From positions 186,001 through 250,000 of the forward strand of contig NZ_CP109966.1 of the NCBI RefSeq assembly GCF_026725475.1: a stretch of 64,000 nucleotides of DNA. The letters are read 5' to 3'. Every line of letters begins with the position of its first letter. Position 1 is the stretch's first letter. Position numbers and translations under genes: made by a program. The notes below the pieces were generated by a model. The model was not told the origin of the DNA and did not search any database. It worked only from the letters and a program-made list of their open reading frames with translations. Of the stretch, positions 10,055-18,136 are shown piece after piece. Source of the DNA: Catenovulum adriaticum (GTDB taxonomy: Bacteria; Pseudomonadota; Gammaproteobacteria; Enterobacterales; Alteromonadaceae).

Positions 10055-10279
10055 TAAAAGAGCTTTTGCTGGATTGGGAATAAAGTTAGCACTATAGACG
10101 CGCAAGTTGGCTTTATTTCCGATCAGCAACTTAATTTAATGCTTAAAGAATTTTAGAAATTGCTGAAATCCTTTGATTTATTTTCTTAATGCTTTTAGAT
10201 TACCAGAGATTAATTTCCTGTTTGCCTAAAGCTTAAACTTTAGGTGAGTCGATCCTAAAAAACATAACTGGTAGGAAAA

Positions 10280-11326
10280 ATGTCAACCCAAAGACCCCTT
10301 ACTTTGAAAAAAGTTGCTGAAATATTGAATGTCTCTACTGCGACGATCTCAAACGCTTTTAACAGACCAGATCAATTATCAGCACATTTACGCGAAAAAT
10401 TATTAGCCGAATGCGAGCGGCTAGGCTATCACGGCCCTAATATTGCCGCTCGTTCATTGCGCAAAGGCGAGTCTGGGGTTATCGCTGTTTTGTTAACTGA
10501 TTCATTGGCTTATCATTTTACGGATCCGGTTGCGAATCAGTTTTTACAAGGGATTTCAGAAGTTCTTGAAAAGAACGGTAAACAATTACTGATGTTATCT
10601 GGGGCGCATGGCGATGCGCCTTCTACCGGAATTGAAGCTTTACCTGATGGTTTTATTATTTATGGTTCGCAGGATCATAATCCACTATTTGAACGCATTA
10701 TTAAACAAGGGAAGCCTATTATTACGGTTGATTTTGATGCACCAGGATTTGCGTCTGTAAATATAGATAATTATCAGGCCGCTTATAAAATAGCAGAGCA
10801 TGTTCTTGAGCAGTCAGTAAGCAGAGTAGCTATTTTGGGTTTAAGATTAATTCATTCAGACAGAGTCTGCCGGATTACCCAGGGTGAATTATATGACGAA
10901 TCTGAAGCTGTCTCGCGGCGTCGTTTAAATGGATATATTCAGGCGCTTAAAGATCACCAACTGGACGTGACTCCAGATTTAATTTGGCATGTGCCTGTCA
11001 ATACGCACGATGCAGCAGTGCAGGCGGCAAGAGAAGCTTTAATGATATCACCCAGACCGGATGCCATTTTATGTATGACAGATAAAATTGCGATAGGAGT
11101 TATTGCTGCAGCGAAAGAACTTGATATTAAGATACCGCAAGAACTTAAATTAGTCGGCTTTGACGATATTCCTGAATCTTCAATGGTCACACCTACATTA
11201 AGTAGTGTGCATCAACATCTTAAGCAAAAAGGAGAGCGAGCGGCTCAGAGATTATTAAAAGGGCAGTTAAACGATAAAGAAATACTGGATGTTAAGCTGG
11301 TTATTCGAAACTCGAGCTGCGAATAA
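10280..11326 (+). CDS. LacI-family repressor of the sucrose locus
   Basis: Transcription factor with an N-terminal LacI helix-turn-helix (KKVAEILNVSTATISNAFN, residues about 9-27) and a periplasmic-binding-protein-like sensor domain. The recognition helix STATISNAFN differs clearly from the SFKTVSRVVN of the two other LacI proteins in the window, which fits the different operator found around this locus. The likely target is ACTTAAACGATTAAGT at 7339, 11770 and 17702. The effector is probably sucrose or a fructoside (inference). The start is supported by TAGGAAAA before ATG 10280. It has its own terminator and no copy of the operator just upstream, so it is probably not autoregulated through that site. 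Confidence 0.9.
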   Translation: MSTQRPLTLKKVAEILNVSTATISNAFNRPDQLSAHLREKLLAECERLGYHGPNIAARSLRKGESGVIAVLLTDSLAYHFTDPVANQFLQGISEVLEKNGKQLLMLSGAHGDAPSTGIEALPDGFIIYGSQDHNPLFERIIKQGKPIITVDFDAPGFASVNIDNYQAAYKIAEHVLEQSVSRVAILGLRLIHSDRVCRITQGELYDESEAVSRRRLNGYIQALKDHQLDVTPDLIWHVPVNTHDAAVQAAREALMISPRPDAILCMTDKIAIGVIAAAKELDIKIPQELKLVGFDDIPESSMVTPTLSSVHQHLKQKGERAAQRLLKGQLNDKEILDVKLVIRNSSCE

Positions 11327-11345
11327 AATATTTATTACTAATTTT

Positions 11346-11383
11346 AGCCGGAATCGTTACTGTATTGGTGACCCCGGCTTTTT
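11346..11383 (+). terminator. Rho-independent terminator of the LacI gene
   Basis: AGCCGG pairs with CCGGCT, with an inner GTTAC/GTGAC pairing, and is followed by five T residues, 20 bases after the LacI stop. Confidence 0.8.
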
Positions 11384-11733
11384 AACTTAATTTTCCTTGT
11401 TTAACCTCGCTAAATCCGTCTCAGTGTTGTTTTTAGCTGCCCCAATTACCAACCTTTCATGAAGTTCTTTTTCGATTTTTCAATCTGGGACCTATGTTTA
11501 GCGCTATTACAGCCGCAAGCAATCAAAATTGATTGATTTTTAGTTATTTACGCTTTTTTATTGTTATATCTTTTGCCAAAAGAGAGTAAAAAGCACAAGA
11601 TTTTTCGCTCAGCGATTGGAATATTGGCGAATTATTGTCTATTTTTTAACTTAATTTATATTTTATTTATCTTTTAAATTCAATTAATTATATCTATTTT
11701 TAGTAGATATGTAAAAAAATATAACATTTTGTG
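11384..11733. other. Non-coding stretch before the receptor promoter
   Basis: About 350 bases, AT-rich towards the right, between the LacI terminator and the promoter/operator of the TonB-dependent receptor. I see no convincing gene or strong fold in it. Confidence 0.4.
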
Positions 11734-11785
11734 TTTACAAAATATAATTATGGGTCTAACATTTAACCAACTTAAACGATTAAGT
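11734..11785 (+). promoter_or_regulatory. Promoter plus LacI-family operator 2
   Basis: ACTTAAACGATTAAGT at 11770-11785 is identical to the site at 17702 and the reverse complement of the one at 7339. A candidate promoter, TTTACA (11734) - 17 bases - TAACAT (11757), lies just upstream, placing the operator over the start of the receptor transcript. Confidence 0.72.
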
Positions 11786-11883
11786 GTTAAGTTTAAGTAG
11801 AGCTAATAAACTTAACCTGATCGATTTATTAGCAAGCGACCAAGTTATTGCAACTTATTTTGATTCACTCGGAGATATTAAAA

Positions 11884-14352
11884 ATGAATAAAACGTTTAA
11901 GTATTCATTGATTGCACTTTCAATTAACTCAGTCATCAGCGGTGTAGCATTTGCTGAAGAAGCCGATTCTAAAGCAGAATCAGAAAAGAAATCTGATTTT
12001 GAAACCATTGTTATCACTGGCTCGTCAAGCAGTAGGACTCAAATTGAATCTGCCATGGCAGTCACCAGTGTTGATTCTGAGATGATTAAAGATTTTCAAC
12101 CAAGCTCTGAATCTGAAGTTTTTCGTATGATTCCAGGTATTCAGGTATCGGGTACAGCTGGCCCGGGTGGTAACTCAAATATTGCGGTTCGTGGTTTACC
12201 AGTTGCAACAGGCGGTTCTCCGTTTGTGCAAATTCAGGAAGATGGGTTACCTACGGTGTTATTTGGTGATATCCAGTTTGGTAATAATGATTACTGGACT
12301 CGATTTGATTCTTCTGTAGAGCGTGTTGAAGGTGTTCGAGGTGGTACTGCTGGTACGTTCGCGTCCCAAGCTCCTGGCGCAATCATTAACTACATCAGTA
12401 ACTATGGCATGATTGAAGGTGGTCATGTTAAATTAACTAAAGGCGTGGGTTATGATGAAACCAAAGTTGATTTTCGTTATGGTGGCTTTGCCAGCGACAG
12501 CGTAAATTATCATGTTGGTGGTTATTATAAAGTAGGGAAAGGGCCTTTAGACGCAGGTTATGTTGTGAGTGACAGCATGCAAATTAAAGCCAACCTCACT
12601 AAGTTCTTGGCTGATGATACCAGTTATATTCGCTTTTTAGTTAAAATGGCTGATACACAAGAGCCAAACTACACTGGTTCACCAGCTTTGGCTAAAGCTA
12701 AGAAAAACTCAGACGGTAGTTACTCAATTACTGGCATTAAGCAATACCCGGGTTTTGATGGCCGCGATGCGTCAAATTACTCAATTAACAATCAAAACTT
12801 TTTAGTTTTAAATCGTGAAGGGGGTCTTGAACGAGTTGGCTTATCGGGTATCAGCACTAAAGCCTTTTCAATAGGCAACGAATTGCACTATGTGTTTGAT
12901 GATGAACTTATTTTAGATAATAAAATGCGATGGACTGACATGAGCGGCTCATTTAACAGCTCATTTTTAGGGATGTCACCTGTGGGTGATTTAAATTTGG
13001 TATACGCTAACGGCCCTATGCAAGGCGATGCCTATGATAAAGATTATTATGACGGCAATGTTAACGTGAACACCAATATTAGTGATATTGGTAGTTTTGT
13101 GAATGATTTAACGTTAAGCAAAGAACTGTATATCGACGGTAACACCATTACGGTTCGTGGTGGCTTTTTCTACATGAACCAAAGAATTGAACAAGACTGG
13201 CATCCAAACCGTGCTTATAAAGAGCTTGGTGGTGACAATCCGGCAATGTTAGATTTATTTGATGATCAAGGTAACCAGTTAACGGCGGATGGTATTGCTG
13301 GTTATAACGATGCATGGGGCGCTCCGGTTGCACGTGAAGTCGACTTAGATTATACCAATACTGCGCCGTACCTTTCGGTTGATTTAGATACTGATTTATT
13401 TACCGTAGATGCGAGTGTTCGACGGGATACTGTTGATGCTTCTGGTTGGGCTGTAGGTTCAAGCGGCGATGTGATTGATGTGACTGTTACTGGCGAAGAC
13501 GTGACTATCCCTGGAATTATTCCAGACGGAGAAGCAGAAAACTTGGATTATTCAGTAAGCTATAATTCTTGGACTGTTGGTGGTTTATATAAATTTACCG
13601 ATGATACAAGTTTCTTTATCCGGGGCTCGCGTGGTGGTCGCTTTAACGCAGATCGTCAAACTATGAGTGGTAAAATTAATGCTGACGGGTCATTGACGCA
13701 AGCTGGTCGTACAGCGGCAGTAGACTTAGTTAATCAATATGAAATTGGTGTTAAAAACCGCGGCGAAGTAGCCGGTGGAGATGGATATTACACGTTTGAA
13801 TTAACCTTATTGCAAGGTGACTTCACTCAAAGCGCATTTGAGCCAACATCTACGCCGTCTTGCCCGAGTGGTGGTTGTGTACTAGACAGCGAATATGAAT
13901 CTCAAGGCGCTGAAGTTTTAGGGTCGTTAAGATGGGGTGGTTTAAACCTAATTGCAAATGCGACTATAACAGATGCTCAAGCCCGAGCGGCAGGCGACAG
14001 CAGTTGGAGTGAAGCTTGGGAAATTCCAAACCTAACTTATACTATGTCTGCTAACTATGATTTTAATGATGAATGGATAGCCGGGATTAATATGACAGGG
14101 CAAACTGAAACTTATGCTCGTGGTTCACTGGATAAATATGAAGGTTCAACTACTTGGGGTGCAAGTGTAAGATATGCTCCAACAGAAAACCTAGAATTCA
14201 GTGTAACAGGTTATAACATCTTTAATGAATTTGCGGTACGTAGCCCGGGACAAGTTATTAATGTAGATGAAGCCAGCCAGCGAGCTACGTTATTGGTTAA
14301 CCCAGTGTTAGGCCGTACTATTACAGCCTCCGTAAAAGTCAGTTTTGAATAA
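11884..14352 (+). CDS. TonB-dependent outer-membrane receptor, sucrose locus
   Basis: Outer-membrane active transporter of 822 residues: signal peptide (MNKTFKYSLIALSINS), a TonB-box-like DFETIVITGSS, a plug domain carrying GGNSNIAVRGLP, then a beta-barrel closing with an aromatic-terminated strand (ITASVKVSFE). ATG 11884 is chosen over the frame opening at 11848 because GGAG lies just upstream and a signal peptide begins there. Operator 2 links it to the sucrose permease and amylosucrase, so it should bring sucrose or fructo-oligosaccharides into the periplasm. A strong terminator follows immediately, before the next gene in the same direction. The family is certain; the ligand is inferred from regulation. 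Confidence 0.92.
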   Translation: MNKTFKYSLIALSINSVISGVAFAEEADSKAESEKKSDFETIVITGSSSSRTQIESAMAVTSVDSEMIKDFQPSSESEVFRMIPGIQVSGTAGPGGNSNIAVRGLPVATGGSPFVQIQEDGLPTVLFGDIQFGNNDYWTRFDSSVERVEGVRGGTAGTFASQAPGAIINYISNYGMIEGGHVKLTKGVGYDETKVDFRYGGFASDSVNYHVGGYYKVGKGPLDAGYVVSDSMQIKANLTKFLADDTSYIRFLVKMADTQEPNYTGSPALAKAKKNSDGSYSITGIKQYPGFDGRDASNYSINNQNFLVLNREGGLERVGLSGISTKAFSIGNELHYVFDDELILDNKMRWTDMSGSFNSSFLGMSPVGDLNLVYANGPMQGDAYDKDYYDGNVNVNTNISDIGSFVNDLTLSKELYIDGNTITVRGGFFYMNQRIEQDWHPNRAYKELGGDNPAMLDLFDDQGNQLTADGIAGYNDAWGAPVAREVDLDYTNTAPYLSVDLDTDLFTVDASVRRDTVDASGWAVGSSGDVIDVTVTGEDVTIPGIIPDGEAENLDYSVSYNSWTVGGLYKFTDDTSFFIRGSRGGRFNADRQTMSGKINADGSLTQAGRTAAVDLVNQYEIGVKNRGEVAGGDGYYTFELTLLQGDFTQSAFEPTSTPSCPSGGCVLDSEYESQGAEVLGSLRWGGLNLIANATITDAQARAAGDSSWSEAWEIPNLTYTMSANYDFNDEWIAGINMTGQTETYARGSLDKYEGSTTWGASVRYAPTENLEFSVTGYNIFNEFAVRSPGQVINVDEASQRATLLVNPVLGRTITASVKVSFE

Positions 14353-14389
14353 TACTAACTTTTACTAAGAGTTTACATTTTAGATTCTG

Positions 14390-14424
14390 AAAAGTAGCAG
14401 TCCAAACGGCTGCTACTTTTATTT
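14390..14424 (+). terminator. Strong terminator between receptor and oxygenase genes
   Basis: AAAAGTAGCAG pairs perfectly with CTGCTACTTTT (11 bp, 9-base loop) and is followed by ATTT. It lies 38 bases after the receptor stop and about 90 bases before the next gene, so the downstream genes are probably expressed at a lower level by read-through or from another promoter. Confidence 0.82.
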
Positions 14425-14509
14425 GATTTGAGCCTCAGGTGCATTGAACTATATTGTGCTAATGTCAGTGTATCAGAGCGTCAGATTAGATTGCTAACAG
14501 GATTATCAA

Positions 14510-16030
14510 ATGCAAAATCAAGCGCTTTCGCAAGCGGTTTATTTAATTCAGCAAGGAAACTCAATTCAGGCAATTAAACAGTTACAATTTTTAACTAAAG
14601 CAAATAAAAATTGGTTTGAAGCTTGGAGATTGTTAGGGTTTGCATATCATGAAGAAGCGTTAGAGTTTGAGGCGATGCAAGCGTTTAAACAAGCTTTACG
14701 TATAAATCCAAAAGATTATGATTGTGCAATTGCATTTGCTCAGAGCCTTTTTTTTTGCGGATTGCCAAGTTATGACGCATTTAATTATTTGAATCAATTA
14801 AAGCCTGGTGATTTGAATGCGGTGCGTGGTCGGGCAATGGCATTGGTTGTTGAAGGAGAATATGAGGCAGCACAGCGGCTGTTAATATCTGCTTTACATC
14901 AGTATCCGGACTGGCTTGCAGGCCATAAATTGTTAGCATCGCAACGGTATACTCAGGGGCAGACAGATAGTTTCACTGAGTCTTACCGGATTGCAACCGC
15001 ACAACTCCCCAATAATATTGAAATTTGGTTGGAATGGTTTCGTCAGTTAGCACAAGTAAAAGCTTGGACTGATGCGTTAAAGGTGATTGAACAGGCAGAA
15101 ACTTTGTTTGGTCAGTCTCGTGACGAACTGCTGCTGGCTCGTTTATTTATTGCCAGTGAATCTGAAGATGAAGACACAGCTGAATTTTTATTTGCTAAAA
15201 CAGCTCATCTGAATGATACCATGCGTGATATGGCCATGATTCGCGCCGGACTTAAAAAAGGCGAATATAAGCAGGCAGAAGCTATCGCATTAAATGCCCT
15301 CCACACTCCCTCTGCTATGGCGTTTTGGCCCTATTTATCTTTGATTTGGCGCATGACTGACAAAAAAAAATCTCGCTGGTTAGATGGTATTGATTCGGAT
15401 CAAGCGAGTTCATGTGGTAATTTTATAAAAACTCAAAAACTTAATTTAAATTCCGGTCAGCTGAGCGCTTTGAAACATAACTTAAATCAGCTTCATACAT
15501 CGGTTAACCCGTTTGCTCAACAATCAGTCCGAGGTGGCACTCAAACCGATCAGAATTTATTTTTACGCCACCAGCCAGTGATTCAAAATTTGAAGCAACA
15601 AATACAAAAACAGGTCAAAAAATATGTTGCTAGTTTACCTGAGTTTATGAAGGGGCATCCGTTGCTGGGAGTAGATAGACAAAATGCTTTAAATGGTCGG
15701 ATCCAGTTTTCCGGTAGTTGGTCTGTTAGACTCAAATCGCAGGGATTTAATGTCAGTCATACTCATCCGATGGGCTGGATAAGTTCAGCGCTATATATTG
15801 ATTTACCAAGCCAGAAAAAAATGGGGGATGCACCGGCCGGTTGGCTACAGTTTGGTACGCCGCCACCTGAGTTGAAGATGAATTTGGCACCTTATTGCAA
15901 AATTGAGCCCAAAGCTGGTCAGCTGGTCTTATTTCCTTCAACTATGTGGCACTCAACTGTGCCATTTGAAGACGGAAGGCGTCTGGTTGTTGCATTTGAC
16001 GTTAAACCGCCACAAAGCATTCAACGCTAA
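14510..16030 (+). CDS. TPR protein with C-terminal 2OG-Fe(II) oxygenase domain
   Basis: About 330 residues of TPR-like helical repeats (for example WFEAWRLLGFAYHEEALEFE near the start) lead into a putative 2-oxoglutarate/iron oxygenase domain of the 2OG-FeII_Oxy_5 type. The metal-site pattern is visible: HTHP with H417 and H419, then FPSTMWHST with H481, then a downstream RR that could bind 2-oxoglutarate. No signal peptide is present. Such proteins recur beside TonB-dependent receptors and halogenase-like flavoproteins in marine Proteobacteria, but their substrate is not established to my knowledge. The halogenase-like gene follows after 20 bases, so they form one unit. The start ATG 14510 has AGGA 7 bases upstream. 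Confidence 0.8.
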   Translation: MQNQALSQAVYLIQQGNSIQAIKQLQFLTKANKNWFEAWRLLGFAYHEEALEFEAMQAFKQALRINPKDYDCAIAFAQSLFFCGLPSYDAFNYLNQLKPGDLNAVRGRAMALVVEGEYEAAQRLLISALHQYPDWLAGHKLLASQRYTQGQTDSFTESYRIATAQLPNNIEIWLEWFRQLAQVKAWTDALKVIEQAETLFGQSRDELLLARLFIASESEDEDTAEFLFAKTAHLNDTMRDMAMIRAGLKKGEYKQAEAIALNALHTPSAMAFWPYLSLIWRMTDKKKSRWLDGIDSDQASSCGNFIKTQKLNLNSGQLSALKHNLNQLHTSVNPFAQQSVRGGTQTDQNLFLRHQPVIQNLKQQIQKQVKKYVASLPEFMKGHPLLGVDRQNALNGRIQFSGSWSVRLKSQGFNVSHTHPMGWISSALYIDLPSQKKMGDAPAGWLQFGTPPPELKMNLAPYCKIEPKAGQLVLFPSTMWHSTVPFEDGRRLVVAFDVKPPQSIQR

Positions 16031-16050
16031 ATGATTAGTAAGGTATGTCT

Positions 16051-17562
16051 ATGTATAATAATGATAATTCAATCAAAGAAATTTTAATTGTTGGCGGCGG
16101 AACCGCTGGTTGGATGACAGCAGCCGCATTGTCTAATGCACTTCATCGTGGCTGCAACATCACTTTAGTTGAATCTGAAGAAATTGGTACTGTCGGTGTT
16201 GGTGAAGCGACGATTCCGCCGATTCGGACTTTTAATCAGACGTTAGGCATTAACGAAAATGAGTTTTTAAAGCATACTCAGGGCACTTTTAAGCTGGGCA
16301 TACAGTTTATAAACTGGGGAAAGTCTGAACATACTTACTTTCATCCGTTTGGAGCTTATGGTAAACAGTTTGATATGGTGAATCTTCATCAGTATTGGTT
16401 AGCTGGACGAGAAACAGATCAAGTCTCTGCGTTTGACGATTATTGCATGGCTTGGGCTGCCGCAAAATTGGGTAAATTTTCCCCACCCTTAGCCGATCCT
16501 CGGAACGTACTGTCTACGTTTGAATATGCCTATCATTTTGATGCCGGACAATATGCTCAATATTTACGCCGTTACGCTCAAGCAAAAGGCGTTAAACGAA
16601 TTGAAGGCAAGGTCGCTCAAGTTAACCTGAATCCAAGAACTGGTTTTGTCAAAGATGTTATTCTTGAAAACGCGCAAGTACTGCCAGCAGATTTATTTAT
16701 TGATTGCTCAGGTTTCAGAGGCTTATTAATAGAAGACGCTTTAAAAACCGGATATCAGGACTGGTCCCACTGGTTGCCGTGTGACCGTGCATGGGCTGTC
16801 CCATGTGAGTTAAAAGAGCTGACACCCTTTACTAAATCAACCGCACACGCAGCTGGCTGGCAATGGCGTATTCCGCTTCAGCATCGCACTGGCAATGGCC
16901 ATGTATTTTGCAGTGAGTTTATGAGCGAGGATCAAGCCTGTTCTGTCCTTATGAATAATCTTGATGGCGATGCTTTGGCCGAACCGAGACTGCTTAAATT
17001 TAAAACTGGCCGACGTAAACAGTTCTGGAATAAAAACGTGGTAGCCATTGGCTTATCCAGCGGATTTTTAGAACCGCTCGAATCTACCAGTATTCATTTA
17101 ATCCAAGCGGGTATTGCAAAATTGCTAGCGCTGTTTCCAGATAAATCTTTCGCACAGGATACGATCGATGAATATAACCGGATCGCAATTAACGAAATAG
17201 AAAATATCCGAGACTTTATTATTTTGCATTATTGCCTCACTGAACGTGAGGACAGTGAGCTTTGGCGCTATTGTAAAAATATGTCTATTCCTGAGCCACT
17301 GGCATACAAGATTAAACATTTTAAACAATACGGCAGGTTAATACCTAGAGAAATGGATTTATTTGGTAATGCAAGCTGGTTGGCTGTTCATATCGGGCAG
17401 GGGAATATTCCGGATAAGTTAGATCCTCTGATGAAGTATAGAAATGTTCAGGCTACAGACTGGTTAAATAAGTTAAAATTGGCAATGCAATCAGCCGCTT
17501 CGCAAATGCCTAATCACAAGAGCTATATAGAAAAATACTGCAAGTCCTTTGGCTCTCTATAA
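16051..17562 (+). CDS. Tryptophan-halogenase-like flavoprotein 1
   Basis: FAD-dependent protein of the tryptophan halogenase family. Visible features, numbered from the ATG at 16045, are the nucleotide-binding GGGTAGW near residue 20, GVGEATIPP near 51-59, the lysine K83 in GTFKLGIQF at the position of the catalytic lysine of PrnA, and the halogenase-type GWQWRIP. ATG 16051 is preferred because AAGG lies 7 bases before it. Family members beside TonB-dependent receptors are routinely annotated as tryptophan 7-halogenases, yet their role in sugar loci is unknown; some relatives brominate indoles in vitro. Here it follows the TPR/2OG oxygenase gene by 20 bases and ends the receptor-linked group. 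Confidence 0.85.
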   Translation: MYNNDNSIKEILIVGGGTAGWMTAAALSNALHRGCNITLVESEEIGTVGVGEATIPPIRTFNQTLGINENEFLKHTQGTFKLGIQFINWGKSEHTYFHPFGAYGKQFDMVNLHQYWLAGRETDQVSAFDDYCMAWAAAKLGKFSPPLADPRNVLSTFEYAYHFDAGQYAQYLRRYAQAKGVKRIEGKVAQVNLNPRTGFVKDVILENAQVLPADLFIDCSGFRGLLIEDALKTGYQDWSHWLPCDRAWAVPCELKELTPFTKSTAHAAGWQWRIPLQHRTGNGHVFCSEFMSEDQACSVLMNNLDGDALAEPRLLKFKTGRRKQFWNKNVVAIGLSSGFLEPLESTSIHLIQAGIAKLLALFPDKSFAQDTIDEYNRIAINEIENIRDFIILHYCLTEREDSELWRYCKNMSIPEPLAYKIKHFKQYGRLIPREMDLFGNASWLAVHIGQGNIPDKLDPLMKYRNVQATDWLNKLKLAMQSAASQMPNHKSYIEKYCKSFGSL

Positions 17563-17572
17563 TTCTTATATT

Positions 17573-17604
17573 ATTGCCGGTTTGTGACTCAGTGGATCGG
17601 CAAT
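17573..17604 (+). terminator. Probable terminator after the halogenase-like gene
   Basis: ATTGCCG pairs with CGGCAAT around an 18-base loop, followed by TGCTTTTAAAT. It is weaker than the other terminators in the window. Confidence 0.5.
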
Positions 17605-17701
17605 TGCTTTTAAATATTGCCTAAAACCACTCTGCTATATCAATAATTAAGTAGTTATCTATCACGTTTAACCCTCTTAATAAAATACTTGAAAAAAAAC
17701 A

Positions 17702-17717
17702 ACTTAAACGATTAAGT
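17702..17717 (+). promoter_or_regulatory. LacI-family operator 3, upstream of amylosucrase
   Basis: ACTTAAACGATTAAGT, identical to the site at 11770. It lies 420 bases before the amylosucrase start, which implies a long 5' leader. TTGAAA at 17689 could be a -35 element overlapping it. Confidence 0.75.
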
Positions 17718-17970
17718 TTTACTTGATTTTATCAATATTAAAGGTATTCTTAATTTAATTTATAACAAGTAATAAACATTTAGTCGGTTTGAGAATGGAA
17801 TTAATAAGGTGTGTTGCTTACACTGGAGGCACTGTTTATATTTGCTTACTGATGAATAAACAGGTTAATCCGGATTAAATGCAGTTTTGACAGAAAAAAA
17901 CAAAAAACTTAATGCATTTAGATTTTCAAGTAAGCTCTGTTGTGAGCCTGGTCTTAAAAATTAATTAATA

Positions 17971-18111
17971 TTTGCTCAATAGTTTGAGCAAAAAAAGTTT
18001 TGCCTTTAAAGGCCCTGTTGCAAGGCTGGTGCACCTGATAATTTCAGGTAACCGATATCGCGCAAATAGCCGTATTTGCTATTTATGATTCTGCCCAGCC
18101 TTGCTTTTTTT
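17971..18111 (+). promoter_or_regulatory. Structured 5' leader with terminator-like end, amylosucrase
   Basis: Folds directly visible are: hairpin TTTGCTCAA/TTGAGCAAA (17971-17992); the palindrome GCCTTTAAAGGC (18002-18013); and a closing stem GCAAGGCTGG (18020-18029) / CCAGCCTTGC (18095-18104) that encloses two hairpins, ACCTGA/TCAGGT (18033-18049) and GCAAATA/TATTTGC (18062-18079). Seven T residues follow the closing stem, and the start codon lies only 25 bases later. This is a multibranch element ending like an intrinsic terminator, with no gene just upstream for it to terminate. It may be an attenuator or ligand-sensing leader. I do not recognise a known riboswitch class. Confidence 0.55.
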
Positions 18112-18136
18112 GCAATATGATAGAGCGTATAAACTT

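Noticed and set aside
18101..18136. Upstream TTG start for amylosucrase
   Set aside because: It lies inside the terminator stem and T-run of the leader; starting at 18137 puts the catalytic residues at the same numbers as in the Neisseria enzyme.
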